Origin: JAGQIB01 sp041393395
Lineage (GTDB): Bacteria > ARS69
Direction of reading: 5' to 3'
Length of the DNA stretch: 64,000 nt
Assembly (NCBI GenBank): GCA_041393395.1
Contig: JAWKKG010000005.1
Location: 496,001-560,000, forward strand
Below the pieces are notes generated by a model. The model saw only the letters and a list, made by a program, of their open reading frames with translations, made no database searches and had not been told where the DNA came from. Below, one piece after another: positions 22,964-30,694 of this stretch; the stretch's first letter is position 1; the number at the start of each line of letters is the position of its first letter. The position numbers were made by a program, and so were the translations under genes.

Positions 22964-24712
22964 TCAGTGCAGCACGGTGATCCTCGCCGGCACTTCGCCG
23001 TCACCTCGCACGAAGTAGACGCCCGCCGCCACCATCTCGCCCAGATCGTTGCGCCCGTTCCAGCGCGCCTCGGCTCCACCTGCAAAGGGACGCAGTGCGA
23101 GCCGCGCGACGCGACGCCCGGCAACATCCACGATCTCCGCCGTGGCGCCCTCCGCCGTCGGCCGCAGGTACTGCACGAGTGTCTCCCCGCCGGGCGCGGG
23201 GTTCGGCTGGATCCGCCAGACCGGACCGCCGGTTCGCGGATCCGCGATCACGCCGACGTCTCCCCCGCTCTCGTGCACCGTCATCCGCGACGGAACCGCG
23301 ACCCCGGTCAGGTCCTGCACCACGTGCGTGCCCGCCGAGCCCGGCCAGGTGATCCGCACGTCCACCGTGGCCTGTCCGGGTAGCCCGAAGTGCGCGGCGA
23401 TGTCGTTCTGCGAGGAGAAACCGCCGTGCGCCTCGATCTCGCGGAACCCGAGCAGGTGGCCGGCATCCCCGAGGAAGCCCGCCTCGTAGACCGCGACCTT
23501 CGCGCCGATGCCGCTGCGATTCGAGAAGCCGGCACCGAGATCGTGAAAGTGGCCCACGAGCGTCAGCGAGAGCCAGTCCGAGTCGTTCTCCTGGTTGATG
23601 TAGAGCGCGTTCGTGTTCGGCGAGTGCTCGTTCCCCACCGCGAGGTCGAGATCGCCGTCCTGGTCGTAATCGGCCCAGGCCACTCCGTCGGTGCTGCCGA
23701 GTCCGAACTGGGCGCTCTCCGTGAACACGAGATTGCCCTCGTTCACGTAGAGGAAGTTCGAGTCGGCCGAGCCGAAGTCGCCGTTGCCGACCGCGAGATC
23801 GAGATCGCCGTCGTTGTCGTAGTCCGCCCACGCGAGCGTGTTGGGATCACGCGCTCCGAACTGGGGGATTTCCGCGAACGTGCCGCCGTCGTTCCGGTAC
23901 AGGTAGTTCTGCCCGTTGTCCCAGTTCGCCACCGCGAGATCGAGATCGCCGTCGTTGTCGGCGTCGCCCCAGCCGAGAGACGTCGTGTCGCCGGTCCCGT
24001 ACTCCATTCTCTCCGTGAACGTGCCGTCGCCGTTGTTCACGTACAGGTAGTTCTGCTCCACGAAGCCGAAGCCGCCATTGCCTACCGCGAGATCGGGATC
24101 ACCGTCCTGGTCGAAGTCTCCCCACACCACGGACTGCGTCTGCCCGGCGCCGAACTGCAGCGTCTGCGTGAAGACGTTGTTCCCGCCGTCGTTGCGGTAC
24201 AGGTAGTTCTCCTGCGCCGAACCGAGAATGCCGTTGCCGACCGCGACGTCGAGATCGCCGTCGAGATCGTAGTCCGCCCACGCCAGGGCGATCGTGATCG
24301 TGAGGAAGTTGCCGAAACGCGTGCGCGTGGTGAACGTGCCGTCGCCGTTGTTCTCGAACAGACGGTTCGCCGCGAGACGGTTGCCGACCGCGAGGTCGAG
24401 ATCGCCGTCGTTGTCGCAGTCCGCCCAGGTCAGGCTGAACGTCTGGCCCTGCTCGAACTCGTCGAACTGCGAGAACACGCTGCCACCGTCGTTACGGAAC
24501 AACCAGTTCTGGGCGCCGGTGTTGCCGACGGCGAGGTCGGGATCGCCATCGCCGTCCGGGTCGCCCCAGGCGACGCAGATCGTGGGGCCGCCGCCGAACT
24601 CGAGCTGCTCGGTGAAGTCGGGGGGCGCCGCGGTCGCGGGGCGCGCGGCGAGGAACAGGAACGCCAGGGGGAGAATCGACGCGGTGGCGCCGATCGAGGG
24701 TCGGGTGGTCAT
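22964..24712 (-). CDS. FG-GAP/VCBS repeat protein with UnbV-like and sorting domains
   Basis: The protein has 582 residues with a signal peptide ending ATA (about 28). About seven repeats of 45-55 residues follow. Each has the calcium-binding core WADYDxDGDLDLAVGN and a strand such as NYLYRNDGG, which form an integrin-alpha-like beta-propeller (about 35-360). Residues about 375-480 resemble the ASPIC/UnbV domain (GIGAKVAVYEAG, FSSQNDIAAHFGLPGQATVDVRITWPG without the full signature). The C-terminal FlgD-like module is present but atypical: EIVDVAGRRVARL, ARWNGRND, GVYFVRG, ending His rather than Arg. A surface adhesion or binding role is expected. The ATG has GGAGG 7 bases upstream. Confidence 0.88.
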   Translation of the reverse strand: MTTRPSIGATASILPLAFLFLAARPATAAPPDFTEQLEFGGGPTICVAWGDPDGDGDPDLAVGNTGAQNWLFRNDGGSVFSQFDEFEQGQTFSLTWADCDNDGDLDLAVGNRLAANRLFENNGDGTFTTRTRFGNFLTITIALAWADYDLDGDLDVAVGNGILGSAQENYLYRNDGGNNVFTQTLQFGAGQTQSVVWGDFDQDGDPDLAVGNGGFGFVEQNYLYVNNGDGTFTERMEYGTGDTTSLGWGDADNDGDLDLAVANWDNGQNYLYRNDGGTFAEIPQFGARDPNTLAWADYDNDGDLDLAVGNGDFGSADSNFLYVNEGNLVFTESAQFGLGSTDGVAWADYDQDGDLDLAVGNEHSPNTNALYINQENDSDWLSLTLVGHFHDLGAGFSNRSGIGAKVAVYEAGFLGDAGHLLGFREIEAHGGFSSQNDIAAHFGLPGQATVDVRITWPGSAGTHVVQDLTGVAVPSRMTVHESGGDVGVIADPRTGGPVWRIQPNPAPGGETLVQYLRPTAEGATAEIVDVAGRRVARLALRPFAGGAEARWNGRNDLGEMVAAGVYFVRGDGEVPARITVLH

Positions 24713-24885
24713 GGGGTCGCCTCCGTTGGTGCCCCGGAGGGGCTGATGCCCGCAAGGCTGGCCGCCTTGCGAGCAATACCATCACCACCGGAATCGCGAG
24801 CGTCAAGGCGCCGAAACGTCAATATTCGGTATCCAGAGCCCATTGGGGAGGACATCTGATTTCATTGCTGACAACGGTAGTCCCC

Positions 24886-24914
24886 TTGACGAAAGCCCCG
24901 CACGAACTTACCGT
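24886..24914 (+). promoter_or_regulatory. Sigma70-type promoter candidate for the HTH/zinc-ribbon gene
   Basis: TTGACG (24886-24891) and TACCGT (24909-24914) are separated by 17 bases. The -35 is close to consensus, the -10 is weak. It ends 25 bases before the ATG at 24939. Confidence 0.4.
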
Positions 24915-24938
24915 GGTCCGAACTCGAGGGCTGACCCG

Positions 24939-26573
24939 ATGAGAAATTCCCGGCCGCCCGGCGGCCTCCCTCCCGGATACCGACCGATCTGGCGGGCCCT
25001 CGCGAGCGCCGACGCGTCGGCCTCGTCGCGAGCGGAGCTGGCGCGCCGCCTCGGCGTGTCCACCCACACGATCCAGCGCATCCTGGTCGACGCCTCCCCG
25101 CCCGACTTCCGCCGCGAGCAGAGCCGGAGACTCGCGATGTCCTGGGTGCGCACGCTCGCGCGCCTCGCCCGCGGACTGGACTCGGATCCGCGCACGTGGA
25201 TCGAGGGCGTCGGCATCGAGTGGACGGAGGAAGTCCGCGCGGCCGCCGAGGGCGACGGCGGTCGCCGACCGGTCCGCCGAGACGTCGCGGGCGATACGAT
25301 CGCCCGCATCCGCTCGCGCGCGGAGAGCGGAGATCCCGAGCCGGTCCGCGCCGCGATCGTTCCGCTCGGCCCGTTCGAGGCGTTCTTCCGTCGCTACGTG
25401 GAACGACTGGTGGGCGCGGTGGATCCTGCCTGGGGAGTGCGATGGGTGCGCGCGCCTGCCGAGGAGGTCGTACGCGCCCTGCACCCCGGCGGCGACGTGG
25501 ATCTCGGCGTGGGATTGTTCGAGACCCCGCACCTCAAGAGTCGCGGACTCGAGTTCGTCTCGGTCCCGGGTTGCCGGCCGTCACTGGCCGCGCTCCGGGT
25601 GACGACCGCGACGGATCCGGAACCGTCGCCCGAGTGGAACGATCTGTTGAATCCCGTCCGCACGGCGGACTCTCTCTTCGTCGTCCGCGAGAACGATCCC
25701 GCGGCCGGATGGCTCGTCCGCCAGTGGAACGTGCCGCCGGAGCGGGTCGCCGCAAGACGTCGCCCGACCGCAGCCGCGCTCGCCGAGGAACTCCTGGCCG
25801 AAGCCGGCCGCCTCGGTCGCCCCACGATCCTCGTGGCCGACGAATGGACCGTGGGCTCGGCCCACGCGGCCCTCGACACGCGCGATGGCTTCGCACAGGA
25901 GTGGCGCGCCGAACGACGGCTCCCGCCCCCCGGTGACGAACCGCGCTATCCGCTCGGACTCGCCCTCCCGGGCGGCGATCCGCTGCTTCCCCTGTTGCGC
26001 GAGGCCGGAGACACGGAACTGTTCGGCACCGCGCGCCCCGCGACCGCTGCGCTCTACGCCGACCTGCTCTTCGAGATCGCGGGTTCGCCCGCGGCAGTCG
26101 TCGTCTCCGACCCCGATTCCCACACCGTGGTCGGACCGCGTCCGCTTCCGCACTTCGAGGAAGCGGGCCCCGAGTTTCGACGGGACCTCGTCCGCCGCCT
26201 GCTCGCCACGCTCGCCGCGGCCGCCCCCGCGGAGGAACACGCGATCGCCTGGCGCCGAGCCGTGGAGACCGCACGTTCGGTCACGCCGCCGGAGTGGCTG
26301 CCCGCCCTCGGGCAGGCCGCGGAGTCGCTATCCGGCCAGCTGCATCCGGGGCTCTGCCGATCGTGTTCCTGCTCGCTGCACGAGAACCGCGGCGCGGCAG
26401 AGATCTACTGTCGGTACTGTGCGAACGAAGACGGCGAGCTCCGCCCGCGCGAGGAGGTGCTCGGGATTCTCACGCACTGGATGCACCGCTGGCAGGGCGG
26501 GCTCGACGAAGCCGAAGCGCGACGTCGCGCGGAGCGGTTCATGAGCGCGATGCCCGCCTGGGCGAACACGTAG
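24939..26573 (+). CDS. HTH, binding-protein-like and zinc-ribbon fusion regulator
   Basis: The protein has 544 residues with no signal peptide, so it is cytosolic. An N-terminal helix-turn-helix (about 25-50, RAELARRLGVSTHTIQRIL) precedes a helical linker. A long alpha/beta region (about 115-440) resembles a two-lobed periplasmic-binding fold (RAAIVPLGPFEAFF, DVDLGVGLFETPHL, RTADSLFVVREND). The C-terminus (473-515) holds a zinc ribbon of the Zn_ribbon_2 type: Cys473, Cys476, (Cys478), then EIYCRYC with Cys491 and Cys494, followed by a helix rich in Trp. A HTH with a ligand-binding lobe suggests a transcription factor; the added ribbon is unusual. The ATG at 24939 (GAGGG upstream) is preferred to an upstream TTG. 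The ligand and targets are unknown. The stop is 21 bases from that of the convergent kinase gene. Confidence 0.7.
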   Translation: MRNSRPPGGLPPGYRPIWRALASADASASSRAELARRLGVSTHTIQRILVDASPPDFRREQSRRLAMSWVRTLARLARGLDSDPRTWIEGVGIEWTEEVRAAAEGDGGRRPVRRDVAGDTIARIRSRAESGDPEPVRAAIVPLGPFEAFFRRYVERLVGAVDPAWGVRWVRAPAEEVVRALHPGGDVDLGVGLFETPHLKSRGLEFVSVPGCRPSLAALRVTTATDPEPSPEWNDLLNPVRTADSLFVVRENDPAAGWLVRQWNVPPERVAARRRPTAAALAEELLAEAGRLGRPTILVADEWTVGSAHAALDTRDGFAQEWRAERRLPPPGDEPRYPLGLALPGGDPLLPLLREAGDTELFGTARPATAALYADLLFEIAGSPAAVVVSDPDSHTVVGPRPLPHFEEAGPEFRRDLVRRLLATLAAAAPAEEHAIAWRRAVETARSVTPPEWLPALGQAAESLSGQLHPGLCRSCSCSLHENRGAAEIYCRYCANEDGELRPREEVLGILTHWMHRWQGGLDEAEARRRAERFMSAMPAWANT

Positions 26574-26594
26574 CGCGGGGACCGGCGGCAGGAC

Positions 26595-29500
26595 TCAGCC
26601 GCGGCCGACGTACTCCCGCGCTTCCGCGACTTCCGGCCGGCCGGCGTCCGCGTTCTTCCAGAACTCGAGGAACCGCGCGTACTCGCGCTTGGCGGCCGAC
26701 CGATCACCCTGACGATCCAGGAGGCGCGCTTCCTCCAGTACGTAGAGCGGCTCGAAGATCGAGACGAACGGATTGTCGAGCCCCGGCGTGTTCAGTGCCG
26801 AGTACTTCGCGATGGCGCCCGCGAGGTCGCCACGCGCCACGTCGAGCCGCGCCTCCCAGTCACGGAGCGGAGGGTTCTCGATCCGCAACATGACGTCCAT
26901 GAGCGGAGCCAGGTTCACGAAGTACTTCTTGGGATCCCCGGCTCCGCTCCGGAAGAGATCCTCCGCCCGATCCAGCTCGCCGCGCGCGAGCGCGACCTCG
27001 CCGCGCAGACGATCCGACATCTCGGCGACCGCCGGGTGCGTGGCCAACGTGTCCAGAGCGCTCGCGAGGGCGAGCGCCTCGTCGAAGCGACCGAGTCGCG
27101 CGAGCGATGCGGACTCGATCTCCGCGAAGATCGAACGGACGGCCTCCGCGTCGCGGGCGTTGCCCCGGAACTCGTGCCAGCTCTCCCCCGAGAGACGCGC
27201 CGCCCGGTCCCAGTCCCGATCGCGAAACGCGAGCTCCGCGTCGAACAACTTGGCAACGGACGTCTCGGCGCCGAGCTTCATGCTGTTGTCGAACGTGCGA
27301 TCGAGTGCCCAGCTCCGCTCCATGGCCCGGCGCGCTTCCTCGTAGCGACCGGCCGCGACGTAGATGCGGCCACGGATCTTGTCCAGGCCGAGCAACGTCG
27401 CGTCGCGGTCCATCGCGCGCTGCTCCCAGCGCGTGAGCTCGGCCAGCGCCTCGTCGAAGCGACCGAGGGACGCCAGCGCGAGCGCCCGCCCGGAGTACGC
27501 GCTGCGGAACCTGGGGTCGATCTCGAGCGCGCGCGCGTAGTTCTCGAGCGCGCGTTCGGGCTGGCCGACCACGAGGTAGAGCTCGCCGAGGCTGTCCCAC
27601 GGATTCGGCTCCTCGGGCTCCAGCCGACGATAGACCTCGAGCTCCCGGATGGCTTCCGTGTATCGGCCGAGATCGCGGAGACGGTACGCGTAGGCGTTGC
27701 GCAGCGAAGGTGATTGCGGATTCGCGCGGACACCGCGCTCCAGGAGCGCCAGCCCGGCCTCGATGTTTCCCTGCTTCGAACCCACGACCCCGTTGAGCGA
27801 GACGTACGCTTGCGACTCGTCCGGGAAGCGCTCGATGAGTCGCTCGTAGATCTCGATCGCCCGATCTTCGTCTCCCTCGTCCACCGCCTGCCCCGCCTCC
27901 AGGAACATGCGGAAGCGCTCGGGCAGTCGGTCGGCCTGCGCCAGGGCCGCGTCCCGGTACCGGCGCGCACGGTCCTCGTCGCCGAGCGTCGAAAAGGTCG
28001 CCGCGAGTCGGGCGCGGGCCAGCGCGAAATTCTCGTCCAGCGCGATCGCATGCTCGAACGAAGACACCGCGTCCGACAGTCGCAGCCCCTCGTACGCGCG
28101 GACGCCCTGCTCGTAGGACTCCCACGCTTCGAGAGACGGCGACGTGACCTCGGTGACCGGCGACGGATCGGGACCGCCGGAGAGCTCGAGCCCTCGGCGG
28201 ATGTCGAGCGCGAGTTGATCGACGAGCGGGAAGACCTCCGTGCCGCTCGCGTTCCGCGCGAGCAGAACGCGACCCGTGTCCACGTCCTCCACCTGCACGT
28301 CGATGCGGATCGTGTCGCCGGACTTGAAGATCGAACCCACCACCACCGCGCCCGCCCCCGCCTGCTGGGAGATCGCATCGAGGATCGCCTGGTCGATGCG
28401 CTCCGCGTTCTCGCGCCCGATCTGGTGCAGGATGCTCTCCACCCGCTGACTGCTCACGAGATCGAGTCCCGGTGTCTGCGCGAGACCGGTGATCAACATC
28501 GCCGGGACGCCGGAGGAGAGCCACTGCACCTCCTGGTCTCCCGTACGGTCCTCGAACCGGAACACCGCGAGCGAGGGACGTCCGGAAGCGCCGATCCCCG
28601 GACCGGTAGCCGGCGACGTGGCGGGCACTCCCTCCGGCTGCTCGGGCGGCGGCGGCGGCTCCGGTCCGCCCCGCGGTCCGAACAACCGCGGACCGAACAC
28701 GATCGCGAACAGCGCGGCGATGCCGGCCAGCGCCCAGACGACTCGTGCCGGACGGCGCGGACCGGGGCGCGCATCCGTCGGCGGCGACACGACGTCGCGC
28801 GTGCCCGAGAGTCCGGTGGCCGTGCGGGAGGCGAACCACTCGTCGCGCACCGATTCCAGCTCGCGGCAGAGCTCGGCGGCATTCGCGTAGCGTCGCGCCG
28901 GATCCTTCTCGAGGCACCGCCGCACGATCCGTTCGAGGTCGGCGGGTAGGGCGGCATTGCGCTCGGCGACCGGCGGCGGATCGTCGCGCAGGATCGAGGA
29001 CAGCACGGAGATCGGCGTGCTGCCCCGGTACGGGCGCTCGCCGGTCGCGAGCTCGTAGAGCACGATGCCGAGCGAGAACACGTCCGAGCGCGGATCGACG
29101 GGCTTTCCCTCGGCCTGTTCCGGTGACATGTAGTGGACGGTTCCCACGATGCCACCGCTCTGGGTGATCGCATCGGTCTGCAGGCGCGTCTCCGCGTCTT
29201 CCCCGCTGTCCTCGGACGCGGAGAGCTTCGCGATCCCGAAGTCGAGCACCATCACGCGCCCGGAAGCGTCGATGACCACGTTCGCCGGTTTGAGGTCGCG
29301 GTGCGTGATTCCCTTCGCATGCGCCGCACCGACCGCCTCCGCGAGCGGGATCGCGAGGCGCAGCAACGACTCCGCATCCAGCCCTCCGGGCCGCACTCGG
29401 GACGAGAGAGGCTCACCGTCGACGAGCTCCATCGTGAGGAAGCGGACGCCGTCGGCCTCCTCGATCGAGTGGATCGTCACGATACCGGGATGACGCAGCG

Positions 29501-29687
29501 CCGCCACCGCCCGCGCCTCGCGTTCGAACCGCGCCCGACGCTCCGGCGTGGCCGCGAGCTCCGGCGGCAGGACCTTGAGCGCGACATCGCGACCGAGCTT
29601 CGTGTCGTGGGCGCGGTACACCTCGCCCATGCCGCCCTTGCCGAGCAGACCGTCGATCCGGTAGTGAGCCAGGGTCCTGCCGATCAT
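26595..29687 (-). CDS. Membrane Ser/Thr protein kinase with TolB-like and TPR domains
   Basis: The protein has 1030 residues. The Hanks-type kinase domain is at 9-285: glycine loop GKGGMGEVY, Lys38, catalytic HRDLKPAN with Asp131, DFG 149-151, activation-segment GTVHYMSPEQ. A Pro-rich juxtamembrane region leads to one membrane helix (about 317-333). Outside it lies a FlgO/TolB-N-like alpha/beta domain (about 360-505: SLAVFRFEDRTGD, GAVVVGSIFKSGDTIRIDVQVEDVDTG). The C-terminal half (about 520-1020) is a run of tetratricopeptide repeats with ALEIDPRFRSAYSG-type signatures. This layout is typical of large bacterial receptor kinases that couple periplasmic protein binding to phosphorylation. The ATG at 29687 has GGAAG upstream. 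No neighbouring substrate is evident. Confidence 0.93.
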   Translation of the reverse strand: MIGRTLAHYRIDGLLGKGGMGEVYRAHDTKLGRDVALKVLPPELAATPERRARFEREARAVAALRHPGIVTIHSIEEADGVRFLTMELVDGEPLSSRVRPGGLDAESLLRLAIPLAEAVGAAHAKGITHRDLKPANVVIDASGRVMVLDFGIAKLSASEDSGEDAETRLQTDAITQSGGIVGTVHYMSPEQAEGKPVDPRSDVFSLGIVLYELATGERPYRGSTPISVLSSILRDDPPPVAERNAALPADLERIVRRCLEKDPARRYANAAELCRELESVRDEWFASRTATGLSGTRDVVSPPTDARPGPRRPARVVWALAGIAALFAIVFGPRLFGPRGGPEPPPPPEQPEGVPATSPATGPGIGASGRPSLAVFRFEDRTGDQEVQWLSSGVPAMLITGLAQTPGLDLVSSQRVESILHQIGRENAERIDQAILDAISQQAGAGAVVVGSIFKSGDTIRIDVQVEDVDTGRVLLARNASGTEVFPLVDQLALDIRRGLELSGGPDPSPVTEVTSPSLEAWESYEQGVRAYEGLRLSDAVSSFEHAIALDENFALARARLAATFSTLGDEDRARRYRDAALAQADRLPERFRMFLEAGQAVDEGDEDRAIEIYERLIERFPDESQAYVSLNGVVGSKQGNIEAGLALLERGVRANPQSPSLRNAYAYRLRDLGRYTEAIRELEVYRRLEPEEPNPWDSLGELYLVVGQPERALENYARALEIDPRFRSAYSGRALALASLGRFDEALAELTRWEQRAMDRDATLLGLDKIRGRIYVAAGRYEEARRAMERSWALDRTFDNSMKLGAETSVAKLFDAELAFRDRDWDRAARLSGESWHEFRGNARDAEAVRSIFAEIESASLARLGRFDEALALASALDTLATHPAVAEMSDRLRGEVALARGELDRAEDLFRSGAGDPKKYFVNLAPLMDVMLRIENPPLRDWEARLDVARGDLAGAIAKYSALNTPGLDNPFVSIFEPLYVLEEARLLDRQGDRSAAKREYARFLEFWKNADAGRPEVAEAREYVGRG

Positions 29688-29851
29688 CGCACTTCCGTGG
29701 AGAGACGTACTTCGTCGGGAAACAGGCCGCGAGACTAGACAGAGGCCGCCGGGGGGTCAACGACTCCGCCCGCTCGCCGACGCCGCGGAACGCCCTTGCG
29801 ATCGCGCCGCCCGGCCACCATGCTCTCGAGACCCACGAGGGAGGAGGCGCC

Positions 29852-30649
29852 ATGCGCGGGATCACCTGGTTCTCGATCGCCACGATTCTCGGCGCTCCTG
29901 GCGGCGCGGCGGCCCGGAATCCGGAGACCGGATTCCTGAACCGGAGCCTGCAATCCGGGGACGAGATCCGGAACTACCAGGTCTACGTGCCCCGCGAGTA
30001 CACGCCGGAGCGGCGCTGGCCCGTGATCCTCTTCCTGCACGGTTCCGGCGAGCGCGGCGACGACGGAATCCTGCCGACCGAGATCGGGATCGGCACCGCG
30101 CTCCGCCGGCACCCGGATCGCTGGCCGGCGATCGTGGTGTTTCCGCAGGCGCGACCCGTGAGTCGCTGGTCCGGACGCGACGCCGAGGATGCGCTCGCCG
30201 CGCTGGATGCCACCCTCCGCGAGTTCTCCACGGATCCGGACCGCGTGTACCTCACGGGACTCTCGCGCGGGGGCGCCGGGGCGTGGTATCTCGCGTACCG
30301 GAATCCCGAGCGCTTCGCCGCAGTCCTGGTGGCCTGCGGTCGCGTGCGCCCGGCCGACGGTCCCCACGAGGACGTGCCGGACTCCGACCCGGTGGTGCCC
30401 CTCGCCGACGGCGATCCGTTCGACGCGCTCGCCCGACGCTTGTCGACGCTTCCGATCTGGATCTTCCACGGCGACGCCGATCCGATCATCCCGGTGCAAG
30501 AAGCCCGGGGACTCGCCGCGGCGCTCGAAAGGGTACACGCGCCCGCGCGCTACACCGAGCTCCCGGGAGTGGGACACGGATCGTGGGATGCGGCCTTCGA
30601 TTCGGAAGACGCGATTCGCTGGCTCTTCGAGCAGACGCGCGCGGACTGA
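29852..30649 (+). CDS. Secreted alpha/beta hydrolase (esterase, PHB-depolymerase-like)
   Basis: The protein has 265 residues. A short hydrophobic N-terminus (MRGITWFSIATILGAPGGAAA) may be a signal peptide. The alpha/beta-hydrolase core has the oxyanion HGSGERGDDG (63-72), the nucleophile elbow GLSRGG with Ser138, an acid in HGDADPIIP (Asp208/Asp210) and His242 in GVGHGSWD. The arrangement is that of the dienelactone-hydrolase/PHB-depolymerase-like esterases, often annexed to carbohydrate esterases. The substrate is not predictable; feruloyl or acetyl esters of polysaccharides would suit the context. The ATG has GGAGG upstream. A strong hairpin begins 2 bases after the stop. Confidence 0.88.
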   Translation: MRGITWFSIATILGAPGGAAARNPETGFLNRSLQSGDEIRNYQVYVPREYTPERRWPVILFLHGSGERGDDGILPTEIGIGTALRRHPDRWPAIVVFPQARPVSRWSGRDAEDALAALDATLREFSTDPDRVYLTGLSRGGAGAWYLAYRNPERFAAVLVACGRVRPADGPHEDVPDSDPVVPLADGDPFDALARRLSTLPIWIFHGDADPIIPVQEARGLAAALERVHAPARYTELPGVGHGSWDAAFDSEDAIRWLFEQTRAD

Positions 30650-30650
30650 T

Positions 30651-30682
30651 CGCGTCGAGGCGAACGCCGTCGCCTCGACGCG
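30651..30682. terminator. Bidirectional hairpin between convergent genes
   Basis: A perfect 13-bp stem (CGCGTCGAGGCGA and its complement) with the 6-base loop ACGCCG lies between stops at 30649 (+) and 30695 (-). The flanks are AT and AAAT rather than a T-run. Confidence 0.7.
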
Positions 30683-30694
30683 AAATCCCGGCCG

